The translations under genes and the position numbers were made by a program. From assembly GCF_001552615.1 (NCBI RefSeq), contig NZ_BCRN01000001.1, positions 496,001-560,000 of the forward strand: a stretch of DNA of 64,000 nucleotides. Direction: 5' to 3'. Origin of the DNA: Millisia brevis NBRC 105863. Its GTDB lineage: Bacteria; Actinomycetota; Actinomycetes; Mycobacteriales; Mycobacteriaceae. The notes under the pieces are model-generated. The model was not told where the DNA came from, did no database searches, and saw only the letters and a list, made by a program, of their open reading frames with translations. Positions 45,869 through 55,352 of this stretch are shown in pieces (the first letter of the stretch is position 1; each line of letters begins with the position of its first letter).

Positions 45869-47865
45869 GGTGTCTTCCCGGAGAGTTGGTGTGTCGGAAG
45901 GTCTGTGGACGGGTAGCCGAGCAGCGGGCGTTGCAGCTTCTGCTGGGCGACGTACTCGGCGCGGGCGAGGCGGGTCGATTCGACCGTGGAGATCTCCGCG
46001 ACCGGTACGTCCCACCACCCGTTGCCCTCGGGGGCGTAGACGAACGGGTCGCTGTGCAGGTGGATGACCGTCGGTCCGTCGGCGGCCTTCGCGGTGGCGA
46101 TCGCGGCGGTCAGCTCGGTCAGGGCGTCGGCCGTCGGGATGATGTCGATGACGTCGACGCCGTAGCTGCGGGCATTGGCGGCCAGGTCGACCGGCAGGAA
46201 GTCGCCGCGCTCGAAATCGGCGTGGGCCGGATCGCCGTCCGGCGACTGGGCGTACCGGTAGCGGGTGCCGAACCGTTGCGAACCAACCGATTCCGACAGA
46301 TGCCCGATCGAGGCGTAGCCGTGGTTCTGGATGATGATCACGATCAGCTTGATCCGCTCGGCCACCGCGGTGACCAGCTCGGTGTGCAACATCAGGTACG
46401 AGCCGTCGCCGACCATCACCACCACGTCGCGGTCGTCCCCGTCGGCCTCGAGACCACGCTTGACGCCCAGGCCGCCCGCGATCTCGTATCCCATGCAGGA
46501 GAACGCGTATTCGACATGGTAGCCCAGTGGATCGCGGACCCGCCACAGCTTCTGCAGGTCGCCGGGCAGCGAACCGGCCGCCTGGATGATCACGTCGCGC
46601 GGGGCCATCGCCGCGTTGACCGCACCGATGATCTCCGGCTGACCGGGCAACCAGTCCGGCCGGGTCGCGTCGACCGTCGGCACAAACGCCGCGTCGACCT
46701 CGGCGTCCCAGCGGGCCTTCACCTCGGTGATCCGAGCGGCGTAGTCGGCGTCGACCCGCAGATCCGCCAACTCCTCGGTCAGGGCGAGCAGCGTCTCGCG
46801 GGCGTCGGCGATCACCGGCAACTGCGAGCCGTGCTTGTACGCGTCGAAGGCGGCGACGTTGACGTTGACGAACCGAACACCGCTGTCCTGGAAGGCGGTC
46901 CGGCTGGCGGTGGTGAAATCGCTGTAGCGGGTGCCGATCCCGATCACCACATCCGCGTGCTCGGCTATCGCGTTGGCGGCGGCCGAGCCGGTCGCGCCGA
47001 CGCCGCCGAGGTTCTGCGGGTGATCCCACACCAGCGCACCGCCACCGGCCTGGGTGGTGCCCACCGGGATGCCGGTCGCCTCGACCAGCGCGGCCAGCTC
47101 GTTCTCGGCACCCGAGTAGATGACCCCACCACCGGCGACGATCAGCGGTCGCTTCGCCGCGCGGATCGCGTCCACCGCCCGGGCGAGCGGACCCCGCTCG
47201 GGCAGCGGGCGGCGTACATGCCACTCGCGGTCGGCCAGGAATTCGACCGGCACATCGATCAGCTCGGCCTGCACATCCTCCGGCAGGGCGATGGTCACCG
47301 CACCGGTCTCGGCCGGATCGGTCAGTACCCGCAGGGCCGCCAGCGCGATCGAGAACAGCTGCTCGGGCCGCTGCACACGATCGAAGAACCGCGACAGCGG
47401 GCGGAACGCGTCGGACACCTGAATGCCGATGTCGTGCGGATGCTCGAGCTGCTGCAGGACCGGGTCGGCGACGCGCGTGGCGAAGGTGTCGGACACCAGC
47501 AGCAGGGCGGGCAGCCGGTTCGAGGTCGCCAACGCGGCACCGGTCAACATGTTCGCCGCACCCGGGCCGACCGAGGCGGCGCACGCGTAGGTCCCGCGCC
47601 GACGGTGCACCCGGGCGTAGCCGACGGCCTGGTGCACCATCGCCTGCTCGTTGCGGGCCTGGTGGAACGGCATCAGACCGCGCTGCGATTCGTTGACCTG
47701 CAACAACGCCTGCCCGATGCCGGCGACGTTGCCGTGGCCGAAGATGCCGAAGGTGCCGGCGATCGTGCGTTCGCGATGGTCGCCGTCGACGGTCCACTGG
47801 TGGGCCAGGAACTCGACGAGCGCCTGGGCGACGGTCATCCGCACGGTACTTGTCTGTGGTGTCAC
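45865..47865 (-). CDS. iolD: 3D-trihydroxycyclohexane-1,2-dione hydrolase
   Basis: IolD is a thiamine diphosphate enzyme that opens the inositol-derived ring to 5-deoxy-D-glucuronate. The 666-residue product has the three-domain ThDP layout: N-terminal PYR-type domain with ARNEQAMVHQAVGYARVHRR, a central domain, and the C-terminal cofactor motif GDGSYLMLHTELVTA leading to IIQNHGYASIG (GDG-N motif). C-terminal VYAPEGNGWWDVPVAEIST is typical of IolD. It overlaps iolE and iolB by 4 bp each. Confidence 0.95.
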   Translation of the reverse strand: MTPQTSTVRMTVAQALVEFLAHQWTVDGDHRERTIAGTFGIFGHGNVAGIGQALLQVNESQRGLMPFHQARNEQAMVHQAVGYARVHRRRGTYACAASVGPGAANMLTGAALATSNRLPALLLVSDTFATRVADPVLQQLEHPHDIGIQVSDAFRPLSRFFDRVQRPEQLFSIALAALRVLTDPAETGAVTIALPEDVQAELIDVPVEFLADREWHVRRPLPERGPLARAVDAIRAAKRPLIVAGGGVIYSGAENELAALVEATGIPVGTTQAGGGALVWDHPQNLGGVGATGSAAANAIAEHADVVIGIGTRYSDFTTASRTAFQDSGVRFVNVNVAAFDAYKHGSQLPVIADARETLLALTEELADLRVDADYAARITEVKARWDAEVDAAFVPTVDATRPDWLPGQPEIIGAVNAAMAPRDVIIQAAGSLPGDLQKLWRVRDPLGYHVEYAFSCMGYEIAGGLGVKRGLEADGDDRDVVVMVGDGSYLMLHTELVTAVAERIKLIVIIIQNHGYASIGHLSESVGSQRFGTRYRYAQSPDGDPAHADFERGDFLPVDLAANARSYGVDVIDIIPTADALTELTAAIATAKAADGPTVIHLHSDPFVYAPEGNGWWDVPVAEISTVESTRLARAEYVAQQKLQRPLLGYPSTDLPTHQLSGKTP

Positions 47866-48779
47866 AGCGAACCTCCCCGGGTCGCTTCGTAGGGCAGTCG
47901 GGAATCGGGATCGGTGGTCGCCCAGGTCTCGCGCAACCAGGCCTGGGCGGGGTCGTCGCTGATCAGCCAGATCCGTTCCGGATCGGGGCCGGCCATGACG
48001 TTGAGGTAGTAGAGGTCGTACTCGGGGGCGGCCATCGCCGGCCCGTGGTAGCCGTAGGGCACCAGGGCGATGTCCCCGGTGCGCACCAGGGCGTTGGTAT
48101 CGATCTCGCCGGCCGCCGAGGAGTAGGTCACGAAGCTGCCGAACGCGTCGGCGTTCGAAGGGATCTCGACCGACGCGTCGATCGAGCGGGACGGGGCCGC
48201 CTCGAAGTAGTAGATCTCCTCGAGGCGAGCCTCGTGCCCGGCGATGTGTTCGTCGTGCTTGTGCGCGGGGTGGCTCGACCAGTTGCCGCCCGGAGTGATC
48301 ACCTCGCAGACGATCAGCGCGGCGGCGTCGAGCGCACCCGGGGTGCCGAAGTTGTGCACCTGCCGGGTATCGCGGCCGGCGCCACGCACCTCGACCGGCA
48401 CGTCGGCCGCGGCGATATACGCCGAGGGCTTGCGCACGGTGGTCGGCGCCTCGGCGACCGCGACCCGGCTGCCGGATCCGCTGATGGACAAGGATTGTCC
48501 CGCACCGACGTAGAGCACATCGGTGGGGCCGTCGAAGACCGAGTCACGGCCGATCAGCTTGGTGGAGTGGTCCTCGTGGTCGACGACGCAACCGCCGGAC
48601 AGCGGAATCACGATCCGCTCGACGTCGCCGGCGGGCAGGTCGAGGGGGTCGTCGTCGAGGACCGCCACCCGGATGCCGGTGTGGCTCCATCCGGGCAGCG
48701 TGGCGTCGACCACCGACTCCCATCCGTCGCGGGCCAGCGCCCCACGCGGGTGGAACCACTCGTTTGTTACTGCGGCCAT
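47862..48779 (-). CDS. iolB: 5-deoxy-glucuronate isomerase
   Basis: IolB isomerises 5-deoxyglucuronate to 5-keto-2-deoxygluconate (DKG). The 305-residue bicupin has the metal site in WSSHPAHKHDEHIAG and LEEIYYFEAAPS (His/Glu ligands), and LVPYGYHGPAMAAPEYDLYY in the C-terminal half, the family signature. It is between mmsA (32 bp) and iolD (4-bp overlap). Confidence 0.95.
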   Translation of the reverse strand: MAAVTNEWFHPRGALARDGWESVVDATLPGWSHTGIRVAVLDDDPLDLPAGDVERIVIPLSGGCVVDHEDHSTKLIGRDSVFDGPTDVLYVGAGQSLSISGSGSRVAVAEAPTTVRKPSAYIAAADVPVEVRGAGRDTRQVHNFGTPGALDAAALIVCEVITPGGNWSSHPAHKHDEHIAGHEARLEEIYYFEAAPSRSIDASVEIPSNADAFGSFVTYSSAAGEIDTNALVRTGDIALVPYGYHGPAMAAPEYDLYYLNVMAGPDPERIWLISDDPAQAWLRETWATTDPDSRLPYEATRGGSL

Positions 48780-48811
48780 GACTCGATCGTTTCCTCGGGT
48801 AGGTGCGTATG

Positions 48812-50344
48812 TCAGTCGTTTTGCGGAAAGCCGAGATTGATCCCGCCGTGCGAGGGATCGAGCCAGCGGCTGGTGATCGCCTTGAGCTGGGTGAAGAACT
48901 TGACGCCCTCGGCGCCGTGCGCCTTGGTGTCGCCGAACATCGACGCCTTCCAGCCGCCGAAGCTGAAGGTGGCCACCGGCACCGGGATCGGCACGTTGAT
49001 GCCGATCATTCCGACCTTGATGTCCCTGCCGAAGCGGCGTGCGGCGCCGCCGTCGTTGGTGAAGATCGCGGTGCCGTTGCCGAAGGCACCGTTGTTGATC
49101 AGCGCGACGCCCTCCTCGTAGGAGTTCACCCGCACCACCGACAGGACCGGTCCGAAGATCTCCTCGGTGTAGACGCGGGAGGTGGTCGGCACGTTGTCGA
49201 TCAGGGTGGGGCCGAGCCAGAAGCCCTCCGCCGCACCGTCGGGCTGCACATCGCGGCCGTCGACGACCACCGTGGCGCCGTCGGCGATGGCGACATCGAT
49301 ATAGGAGGCGACCTTGTCGCGGTGCGCGCCGGTGACCAGCGGACCCATGTCCGGGTCGCGACGGCCGTCGCCGGTGCGCAGGGGCGCCATCCGCTCGGAG
49401 ATCTTGGCGATCAGGTCGTCGGCGACCGGTTCGACCGCCACGACCACCGAGATCGCCATGCAGCGCTCACCGGCCGACCCGAAGCCGGCGTTGATCGCGG
49501 CGTCGGCGGTCAGGTCGAGGTCGGCGTCCGGCAGCACCAGCATGTGGTTCTTCGCCCCGCCGAGCGCCTGGACCCGCTTGCCGTACTTGGCGCCGGTCTC
49601 GTAGACGTACTGCGCGATCGGGGTGGAGCCGACAAAGGAGATCGCCTCGATGTCCGGGTGGGTCAGCAGCCCGTCGACGGCTTCCTTGTCCCCGTTGAGC
49701 ACGGTGAACACCCCGTCCGGCAGCCCGGCCTCGGCCCACAGCTGCGCCATCCAGATCGCGGCCGAGGGGTCCTTCTCGCTGGGCTTGAGCACCACGGCGT
49801 TGCCGGCGGCGATCGCGATGGGGAAGAACCAGGCCGGCACCATCGCGGGGAAGTTGAACGGGCTGATGATCGCGACGACGCCGAGCGGCTGGCGGGTCGA
49901 GTAGACGTCGATGCCGGTGGAGACCTGCTCGCTGTACTCACCCTTGAGGTGATGGGCCAGGCCACAGGCGAATTCGACGACCTCCTGGCCGCGGCTGATC
50001 TCGCCGAGCGCGTCGGACAGGACCTTGCCGTGTTCGCTGGTGATGATTTGTGCGAGCTCACCCTTGCGGGCGTCGAGCAGTTCGCGGAACGTGAACAGGA
50101 TCGCCTGGCGGCGGGCCAGGGACATACCGCCCCAGCTCTCCTGGGCGGCCTTGGCGGAGGCGACGGCGGCGTCGATCTCGTCGCGGTTGGCCAGCGCCAC
50201 CTTCTTGGTGACGATGCCGAGCGCGGGATCGAAGACGTCGGCGGTGCGGCCGCTCGCGGACGGGTACTCGGCGCCGTCGATCCAGTGCCCGACGACGGGC
50301 AGGTCGGTCTCGGTGGCGGGCGGGGCGAGGGTGGTCTCGGTCAT
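48812..50344 (-). CDS. mmsA: CoA-acylating (methyl)malonate-semialdehyde dehydrogenase
   Basis: MmsA/IolA converts malonate semialdehyde from the DKG-phosphate aldolase step to acetyl-CoA. The 510-residue aldehyde dehydrogenase has the IISPFNFPAMVPAWFFP motif, AISFVGSTPIAQYVYETG, the catalytic Cys in NAGFGSAGERCMAISV, and the end KAITSRWLDPSHGG. GERCM and the missing active-site Glu are the mark of CoA-dependent members. Confidence 0.95.
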   Translation of the reverse strand: MTETTLAPPATETDLPVVGHWIDGAEYPSASGRTADVFDPALGIVTKKVALANRDEIDAAVASAKAAQESWGGMSLARRQAILFTFRELLDARKGELAQIITSEHGKVLSDALGEISRGQEVVEFACGLAHHLKGEYSEQVSTGIDVYSTRQPLGVVAIISPFNFPAMVPAWFFPIAIAAGNAVVLKPSEKDPSAAIWMAQLWAEAGLPDGVFTVLNGDKEAVDGLLTHPDIEAISFVGSTPIAQYVYETGAKYGKRVQALGGAKNHMLVLPDADLDLTADAAINAGFGSAGERCMAISVVVAVEPVADDLIAKISERMAPLRTGDGRRDPDMGPLVTGAHRDKVASYIDVAIADGATVVVDGRDVQPDGAAEGFWLGPTLIDNVPTTSRVYTEEIFGPVLSVVRVNSYEEGVALINNGAFGNGTAIFTNDGGAARRFGRDIKVGMIGINVPIPVPVATFSFGGWKASMFGDTKAHGAEGVKFFTQLKAITSRWLDPSHGGINLGFPQND

Positions 50345-50382
50345 CTTGATGTCTCTCGTATGTCGCAGGGGCGGTGCGGGTC

Positions 50383-51303
50383 TCAGGAGCCGTGCACGAG
50401 GTTCGCGGCCTCGTCGACGGCGTGGGCGACGTCTCCGTCACCGGGGTAGAGCAGGGTGCGGCCGACGACCAGGCCGTGCACGCCGGGCAGGGCGAGGGCG
50501 GCCTTCCAGGAGGCGTAGACCGATTCCGGGTCGCCGCTGGGATCGCCGCCGAGCAGCAGGGTCGGCAGCGTCGTCGAGCGCATGACGCGTTCCATGTCGT
50601 CGACGACGGGCAGCTTGAGCCAGGTGTACGACGAGGTGGCGCCGAGGCCGGCGGCGATCGAGATCGAGTTGATCACCGCGTCCGCGGACAGGTCGTTGAC
50701 CACCTTGTTGGCGTCGTTGCGCCCACTCATGAAGGGTTCCAACATGATCGGCACCTTCGCCGCGGCGCAGGCGTCGACCGCCTTCGCGGTGGCCTCCAAC
50801 GTCGTGACCGTCGCCGGATCGGCGAGGTCGACGCGGACGAGGACCTTGGCGAAGTCGAGTCCGTCGCGGGTGAGGGCGTCGGCGTCGTAGGCGGTGTACC
50901 GGTCGTCCATCTCGAAGGTCGAGCCGCGCAGGCCGCCGCGGTTCATCGACCCGACCACGACCTTGTCGTCCAGCAGGCCGAGCAGGGCGAGGTCCTCGAC
51001 GATGTCCGGGGTGCCCAGGACGCCGTCGACACCGGGCCGAGCAAGCGCGGTGGCCAGGCGTTGTAGCAGGTCGTAACGGTCGGCCATCGCCATCGGGTCC
51101 GACCCGACGCCCAGGGCGCCGCGGGCGGGGTGGTCGGCGGCGACGATCATCAGCCGGCCGTCGTCACGGACCAGGGGGCGACGGATGCGGTCGGCCAGCG
51201 CGGCACGAATGTCGTCGGGCCCGCCCTGGCGGGTGGTCCGCAGCTGGGCGAAGGCTTCGGGGCTGATGGGGCCGGGCTGACTGAGGGGGCTGATTTCAGG
51301 CAT
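50383..51303 (-). CDS. DeoC-like class I aldolase of the iol pathway
   Basis: The 306-residue product would cleave 5-keto-2-deoxygluconate 6-phosphate to DHAP and malonate semialdehyde. It replaces IolJ and is common in actinobacterial iol operons, where it is often labelled deoxyribose-phosphate aldolase. Motifs: MIVAADHPARGALGVG, DGLDFAKVLVRVD and TSSYTWLKLPVVDD (the Lys is the likely Schiff base), and LPTLLLGGDPSGDP. ATG 51303 overlaps iolC by 8 bp. Confidence 0.85.
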   Translation of the reverse strand: MPEISPLSQPGPISPEAFAQLRTTRQGGPDDIRAALADRIRRPLVRDDGRLMIVAADHPARGALGVGSDPMAMADRYDLLQRLATALARPGVDGVLGTPDIVEDLALLGLLDDKVVVGSMNRGGLRGSTFEMDDRYTAYDADALTRDGLDFAKVLVRVDLADPATVTTLEATAKAVDACAAAKVPIMLEPFMSGRNDANKVVNDLSADAVINSISIAAGLGATSSYTWLKLPVVDDMERVMRSTTLPTLLLGGDPSGDPESVYASWKAALALPGVHGLVVGRTLLYPGDGDVAHAVDEAANLVHGS

Positions 51304-52297
51304 GGACGGGGTCCCGATTCTCGATGATGGCCTCCACCTCGGCGGTGGTCGGCATGGCGGTGGAGCATTCCCGACGGGAGGCGACGATGGCCCCGGCGAT
51401 ATTGGCGAAGCGCAGGATGCGTTCGATCGGCCAACCGGCGAGCAGGCCGTGGCAGACGGCGCCGCCGAAGCTGTCGCCGGCGCCGAGTCCGTTGACGACG
51501 TCCACGACATGCGGTGGCACTTCGACGCGTTCGTCGCGGGTCTTGGCCAGCACCCCGCGCGGACCCTGCTTGACGACGGCGAGTTCGACGCCGCGGTCGA
51601 GCAGGGCGTCGGCGGCGCGCTCGGGATCGGTCTCCCCGACCGCGATCTCGCATTCCTCGCGATTGCCGATCGCGACGGTGACGTGTTCGAGCGCCTCGGC
51701 GACCGCGGTGGTCGCCTCCTGCGCGGACGACCAGAACATCGGCCGGTAGTCGAGGTCGAGGACCGTCAGCGGGGCGCGGCCGCCGCCCCGGGCGTTGCTG
51801 CGGGCCCGCCACGCGTCGTAGTGGGTGGCGCGGCTCGGCTCGCGGGACAGGCCCGTGACCGTGGCCCAGTAGATCCGGGCGGCGCCGATGGCGTCGAGGT
51901 CGAGGTCGGCGGTGCGCAGAGTCAGGTCCGGAGCGATCGGATCGCGGTAGAAGTACAGCGGGAAGTCGTCGGGCGGGAAGATCTCGCAGAAGGTGACCGG
52001 GGTGTTGAGGTCGGGGGCGGTGCCGACCCACCGGTCGTCGACGCCGAGGCGGCGCAGTTCGTTGTGCGCGTAGCGGCCGAAGGGGTCGTTGCCGGTCGCG
52101 GTGATCACCGCGGTCGTGCGGCCGTGGCGGGCGGCGGCGACCGCGACGTTGGTGGCGCTGCCGCCGAGGAACTTGCCGAAGGTCGAGACGTCCTCGAGGC
52201 CGACACCGTCCTGCAGCGGGTAGATGTCCACGCCGATGCGACCGATGGTGATCACGTCGAACGGGTCGGACGGCTGCGCCGGGGAGCTGTTTGTCAT
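51296..52297 (-). CDS. iolC: 5-dehydro-2-deoxygluconokinase
   Basis: IolC phosphorylates DKG. The 333-residue PfkB-family kinase has the N-terminal DVITIGRIGVDIYPLQ, the GGSATNVAVAAARHG motif, and the C-terminal anion hole DVVNGLGAGDSFGGAVCHG with catalytic Asp. It is the first gene of the eight-gene minus-strand operon and divergent from gntR. ATG 52297 is chosen at the conserved start; the upstream frame is intergenic. Confidence 0.93.
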   Translation of the reverse strand: MTNSSPAQPSDPFDVITIGRIGVDIYPLQDGVGLEDVSTFGKFLGGSATNVAVAAARHGRTTAVITATGNDPFGRYAHNELRRLGVDDRWVGTAPDLNTPVTFCEIFPPDDFPLYFYRDPIAPDLTLRTADLDLDAIGAARIYWATVTGLSREPSRATHYDAWRARSNARGGGRAPLTVLDLDYRPMFWSSAQEATTAVAEALEHVTVAIGNREECEIAVGETDPERAADALLDRGVELAVVKQGPRGVLAKTRDERVEVPPHVVDVVNGLGAGDSFGGAVCHGLLAGWPIERILRFANIAGAIVASRRECSTAMPTTAEVEAIIENRDPVHA

Positions 52298-52551
52298 CGG
52301 GGAATCTTTCTCCGAGGGAGCGTTCGGGACGTGACGCCGGTAACAATCACGACTTTGTCCTGTCAATCTAGCTGCGGGGCGTGACGTTTGTCTATGCCGA
52401 TTTACCTGGGAGTTTGATGTGCAGACGGTCCGGGATGGCTCGGATCGTCGGATTCGTCTCGAGAATTTGTCCGGACAACCGGAGATTATGGAGCCGGGCT
52501 GGACATGGTTTCGTATGTCAGATACGCCCGTCATGACTTAGCATGTGCCTG
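52298..52551. promoter_or_regulatory. iolC-gntR divergent control region
   Basis: The 254-bp region contains a CRP/GlxR-like site (52330-52345), a perfect palindrome TTGTCCGGACAA (52467-52478), and the inverted repeat CGTAT-GTCAG-ATACG (52512-52526). The last lies at the -35 position of the gntR promoter (-10 TAGCAT, 52539-52544) and is the best candidate for a GntR operator. Confidence 0.5.
52330..52345 (-). promoter_or_regulatory. CRP/GlxR-like site upstream of iolC
   Basis: Minus-strand TGTTACCGGCGTCACG matches 8 of the 10 fixed bases of TGTGA-N6-TCACA. It shares TGTWACCNNCGTCAC with the site before iolT. It lies about 33 bp upstream of the iolC start codon. Confidence 0.4.
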
Positions 52552-53292
52552 GTGAGCACATCGGAGATCGACGTCGAACTCGATCGCCTGAGCCCGGTTC
52601 CGCTGTACTTCCAATTGGCGCAGGCCATGGAGAAGGCGATCGTCGGCGGAGAACTCAAGCCCGGGGATCGGATCGAGAACGAGATCGATCTGGCCAAGCG
52701 GCTCAACATGTCGCGCCCCACCGCTCGCCAGGGCATTCAGGCGCTGGTCGACAAGGGTCTGCTGGTCCGCAAGCGCGGCGTCGGCACGCAGGTGGTCCGC
52801 AACGAGGTGCACCGGTCGGTCGAGTTGACCAGCCTCTTCGACGACCTGGTGGCCTCCGGCCGCACGCCGACGACCGAGGTGCTCGACTACCGCCTCGGCA
52901 CCCCCGACGAGGATGTCGCCGACGAGTTGGGCATCGACCGTGATGCGCCGGTGGTCTCGATCCGCCGACTGCGCCGCGCCGACGACGAACCGATCGCCAT
53001 CCTGACCAATCACATCCCCGCCGACCACGCGCCCGCCCCGGACGAACTGCGTCAAAAGGGCCTCTACCAGTGCTTCCGCAATCGCGGGCTCACCATCCAG
53101 ATGGCCCGCCAGCGGATCGGCGCGCGGCTCGCCCACGGCGACGAGGCGGGCCTGCTCGGCGAGGAACCCGGCGAGGCGGTGTTGACGATGCAGCGCGTCG
53201 CGTTCAACGAGATGGGCCAGGCGATCGAGTTGGGCCGGCACGTCTACCGCGCCTCGCTCTACTTCTTCGACGTCTCCGTCCACAGCCGCTGA
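52552..53292 (+). CDS. GntR-family regulator with UTRA domain (iol operon)
   Basis: The 246-residue product has an N-terminal winged helix (about 10-75; VPLYFQLAQAMEKAIVGGEL, EIDLAKRLNMSRPTARQGIQ) and a UTRA ligand-binding domain (about 90-240; APVVSIRRLRRADDEPIAIL, YRASLYFFDVSV). UTRA members (HutC type) are released by sugar-like effectors. It is divergent from iolC, so it should control inositol use. GTG 52552 lies 7 bp after TAGCAT, a leaderless pattern; ATG 52543 overlaps that hexamer and is less likely. Confidence 0.9.
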   Translation: MSTSEIDVELDRLSPVPLYFQLAQAMEKAIVGGELKPGDRIENEIDLAKRLNMSRPTARQGIQALVDKGLLVRKRGVGTQVVRNEVHRSVELTSLFDDLVASGRTPTTEVLDYRLGTPDEDVADELGIDRDAPVVSIRRLRRADDEPIAILTNHIPADHAPAPDELRQKGLYQCFRNRGLTIQMARQRIGARLAHGDEAGLLGEEPGEAVLTMQRVAFNEMGQAIELGRHVYRASLYFFDVSVHSR

Positions 53293-53406
53293 TCGTCCGC
53301 CGCACCCGACCGCCGCCGGTCCTTCCCGGCGGACGGTGACGGTCCCAGGTGGACCGCTCCAAAGTGGCCCTTGCCACAGCATCGTTCGCTTGCGAGTATT
53401 CATGTC

Positions 53407-54570
53407 ATGACAACCATTCATCCGGTCAATCGGATGCGGGCGAGCGATTGTCGGCTCGACGACTTCGTGGCGACCCTCGAGCCGGGCCACGCGACCTATC
53501 CGCACGCGGCTCGGACCGAGTCCGGCGTGGTCATCTACGACGCGGATGCCGTGCGGGCGGTCGCCGTCGATCCCGAACGCCGTGACGACCTGCGCGACGA
53601 ACTGGTGAGCGCCCTCCTGGACGGGCCCGGCATCGTCGTCTTCTCCGGGGCCTTCGGTGCGTCCGAACGCCTCGACGACAGCACCGCAACGTTCACCGCG
53701 ATGGTCGCCGAGCAGCGCGCGGCCGGCGACGGCGGTGGGGACCACTTCGCCGCGCCCGGCGCGAACGACCGGATCTGGAATGCGCTGCAGAAGCTCGCCC
53801 TGCGCGTTCCGGACCTGTTTGCCGACTACTACGCCAACGACATCCTCGCCCTCATCAGTGAGGCCTGGCTCGGCCCGATGTACCAGGTGACCTCGGCGAT
53901 CAACGTGGTCAACCCCGGTGGGCAGGCGCAGCAGCCGCACCGCGACTACCACCTCGGCTTCATGTCGCCGGACTCCGCGGCCCGCTTCCCCGCCCATACC
54001 CACCGGGTCTCCCCGGCGCTGACCCTGCAGGGCGCGATCGCCCAGGTCGACATGCCGCTCGAGTCCGGCCCGACGATGTACCTGCCCTATTCGCAGCGCT
54101 ACGAGCGCGGCTACCTGGCGTTCAACCTGCCCGAGTTCCGCGACTACTTCGCCGAGCACCACGTGCAACTGCCGCTTCGGGCCGGCGACGCGGTCTTCTT
54201 CAACCCCGCGCTGTTTCACGCGGCCGGCACCAATCGGTCGACCTCGATCCGTCGCATGGCCAACCTCCTGCAGGTGTCCTCGGCGTTCGGTCGGGCGATG
54301 GAATCGGTGGACCGTTCGGCGATGCTGCGGGCGCTCTACCCGACTCTCGCCGCGCGGCTGCGGACCGGGGACCGCCGCGGAGTCGACAACGTGATCGCGG
54401 CCGCCGCCGAGGGTTACGCCTTTCCGTCGAACCTCGACACCGATCCCCCTCTGGTGGGTATGCACGGCGAGACCCAGGCGGAACTGACCCACCGGGCGTT
54501 GGCCACCGGCCTCGACGCCGCCGACTTCGCGGCGCAGCTGTCCGCACTCGACGAAAGGCATCGCGCATGA
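53407..54570 (+). CDS. Phytanoyl-CoA dioxygenase-like Fe(II)/2-oxoglutarate enzyme
   Basis: The 387-residue product shows the iron site His-x-Asp in QQPHRDYHLGFM and the distal His/Arg in FFNPALFHAAGTNRSTSIRR. Flanking GAIAQVDMPLESGPTMYLPY is typical of PhyH-family hydroxylases. Substrate is unknown. ATG 53407 lies 7 bp after GAGTAT with TTGCCA 17 bp before it, so a leaderless start is plausible. It overlaps the SDR gene by 4 bp, so the two act together, next to inositol genes. Confidence 0.83.
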   Translation: MTTIHPVNRMRASDCRLDDFVATLEPGHATYPHAARTESGVVIYDADAVRAVAVDPERRDDLRDELVSALLDGPGIVVFSGAFGASERLDDSTATFTAMVAEQRAAGDGGGDHFAAPGANDRIWNALQKLALRVPDLFADYYANDILALISEAWLGPMYQVTSAINVVNPGGQAQQPHRDYHLGFMSPDSAARFPAHTHRVSPALTLQGAIAQVDMPLESGPTMYLPYSQRYERGYLAFNLPEFRDYFAEHHVQLPLRAGDAVFFNPALFHAAGTNRSTSIRRMANLLQVSSAFGRAMESVDRSAMLRALYPTLAARLRTGDRRGVDNVIAAAAEGYAFPSNLDTDPPLVGMHGETQAELTHRALATGLDAADFAAQLSALDERHRA

Positions 54571-55346
54571 ACATCTCCCTCGACAACAGGGTGGTCCTGG
54601 TCAGCGGCGGCACCCAGGGGGTGGGCGCGGCGGTGGTCCGCGCCGCCGCCGAGGCGGGAGCGTCGGTCGCCTTCACCGGTCGGCGCGCCCATCAGGGCGA
54701 GGCGCTGGAGAAGGAGTTGGCCGCCGAGGGCGCCGACGTCGCCTTCTTCGTGGCCGATGTCGCCACCGCCGACGCCGCGATCGGTTCGGTCACCGCGACT
54801 GTCGACCGCTTCGGCCGCATCGACGGACTGGTCAACGCCGCGGCCGCGACATCCCGTGGCACCCTGCTCGATACGACACTCGAACTGCTCGATACCCATT
54901 TCGCGGTCAACCTGCGCGCGCCGTTCTTCACCATGCAGGCCGCGGTCGCCGACATGAAAAGCCGTGGGGCGCCGGGCAGCATCGTCAACATCATCTCGCT
55001 GTCCGAGCACGGCGGGCAGCCCTACCTGGCTCCCTACGTCGCGTCCAAGGCCGGCCTGGCCGGGCTGACTCGCAATGTCGCCCACGCCCACCGGTTCGAT
55101 CGGATCCGGATCAATGGGCTCAACATCGGTTGGACCCAGACCGAGGGGGAAGCGCAGGTACAGAAGAAGTTTCACGACGCCGACGACAACTGGGTCGAGC
55201 ATGCCGTCGCCGCCCTGCCGATGGGCCGGCTCGGCCAGCCGGACGAGATCGCCCGCATGGTGGTATTCCTGCTGTCGGAGGACAGCGGCATCGTCACCGG
55301 GTCGGTGATCGATTGGGACCAGCAGGTGGTGGGTGCATATGACTAA
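54567..55346 (+). CDS. Short-chain dehydrogenase/reductase
   Basis: The 259-residue SDR has the cofactor motif VLVSGGTQGVGAAVV (TGxxxGxG type), ADVATADA, VNAAAATS (NAG-like), the catalytic Ser/Tyr/Lys in IVNIISLSEHGG and YLAPYVASKAG, and a C-terminal LPMGRLGQPDEIARMVVFLL. It probably oxidises or reduces the product of the preceding dioxygenase. The stop lies just before an MFS gene. Confidence 0.9.
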   Translation: MNISLDNRVVLVSGGTQGVGAAVVRAAAEAGASVAFTGRRAHQGEALEKELAAEGADVAFFVADVATADAAIGSVTATVDRFGRIDGLVNAAAATSRGTLLDTTLELLDTHFAVNLRAPFFTMQAAVADMKSRGAPGSIVNIISLSEHGGQPYLAPYVASKAGLAGLTRNVAHAHRFDRIRINGLNIGWTQTEGEAQVQKKFHDADDNWVEHAVAALPMGRLGQPDEIARMVVFLLSEDSGIVTGSVIDWDQQVVGAYD

Positions 55347-55352
55347 TACTCG

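Noticed and set aside
44909-47797. One 962-residue protein covering iolE and beyond
   Set aside because: Only the last 319 residues are real (iolE). The upstream part is the wrong frame of iolD.
45886-47892. Open frame of about 668 codons on the plus strand across iolD
   Set aside because: It is an antisense frame kept open by high GC at third codon positions. The sequence is low-complexity Arg/Gly/Asp without any domain, while iolD on the other strand is complete.
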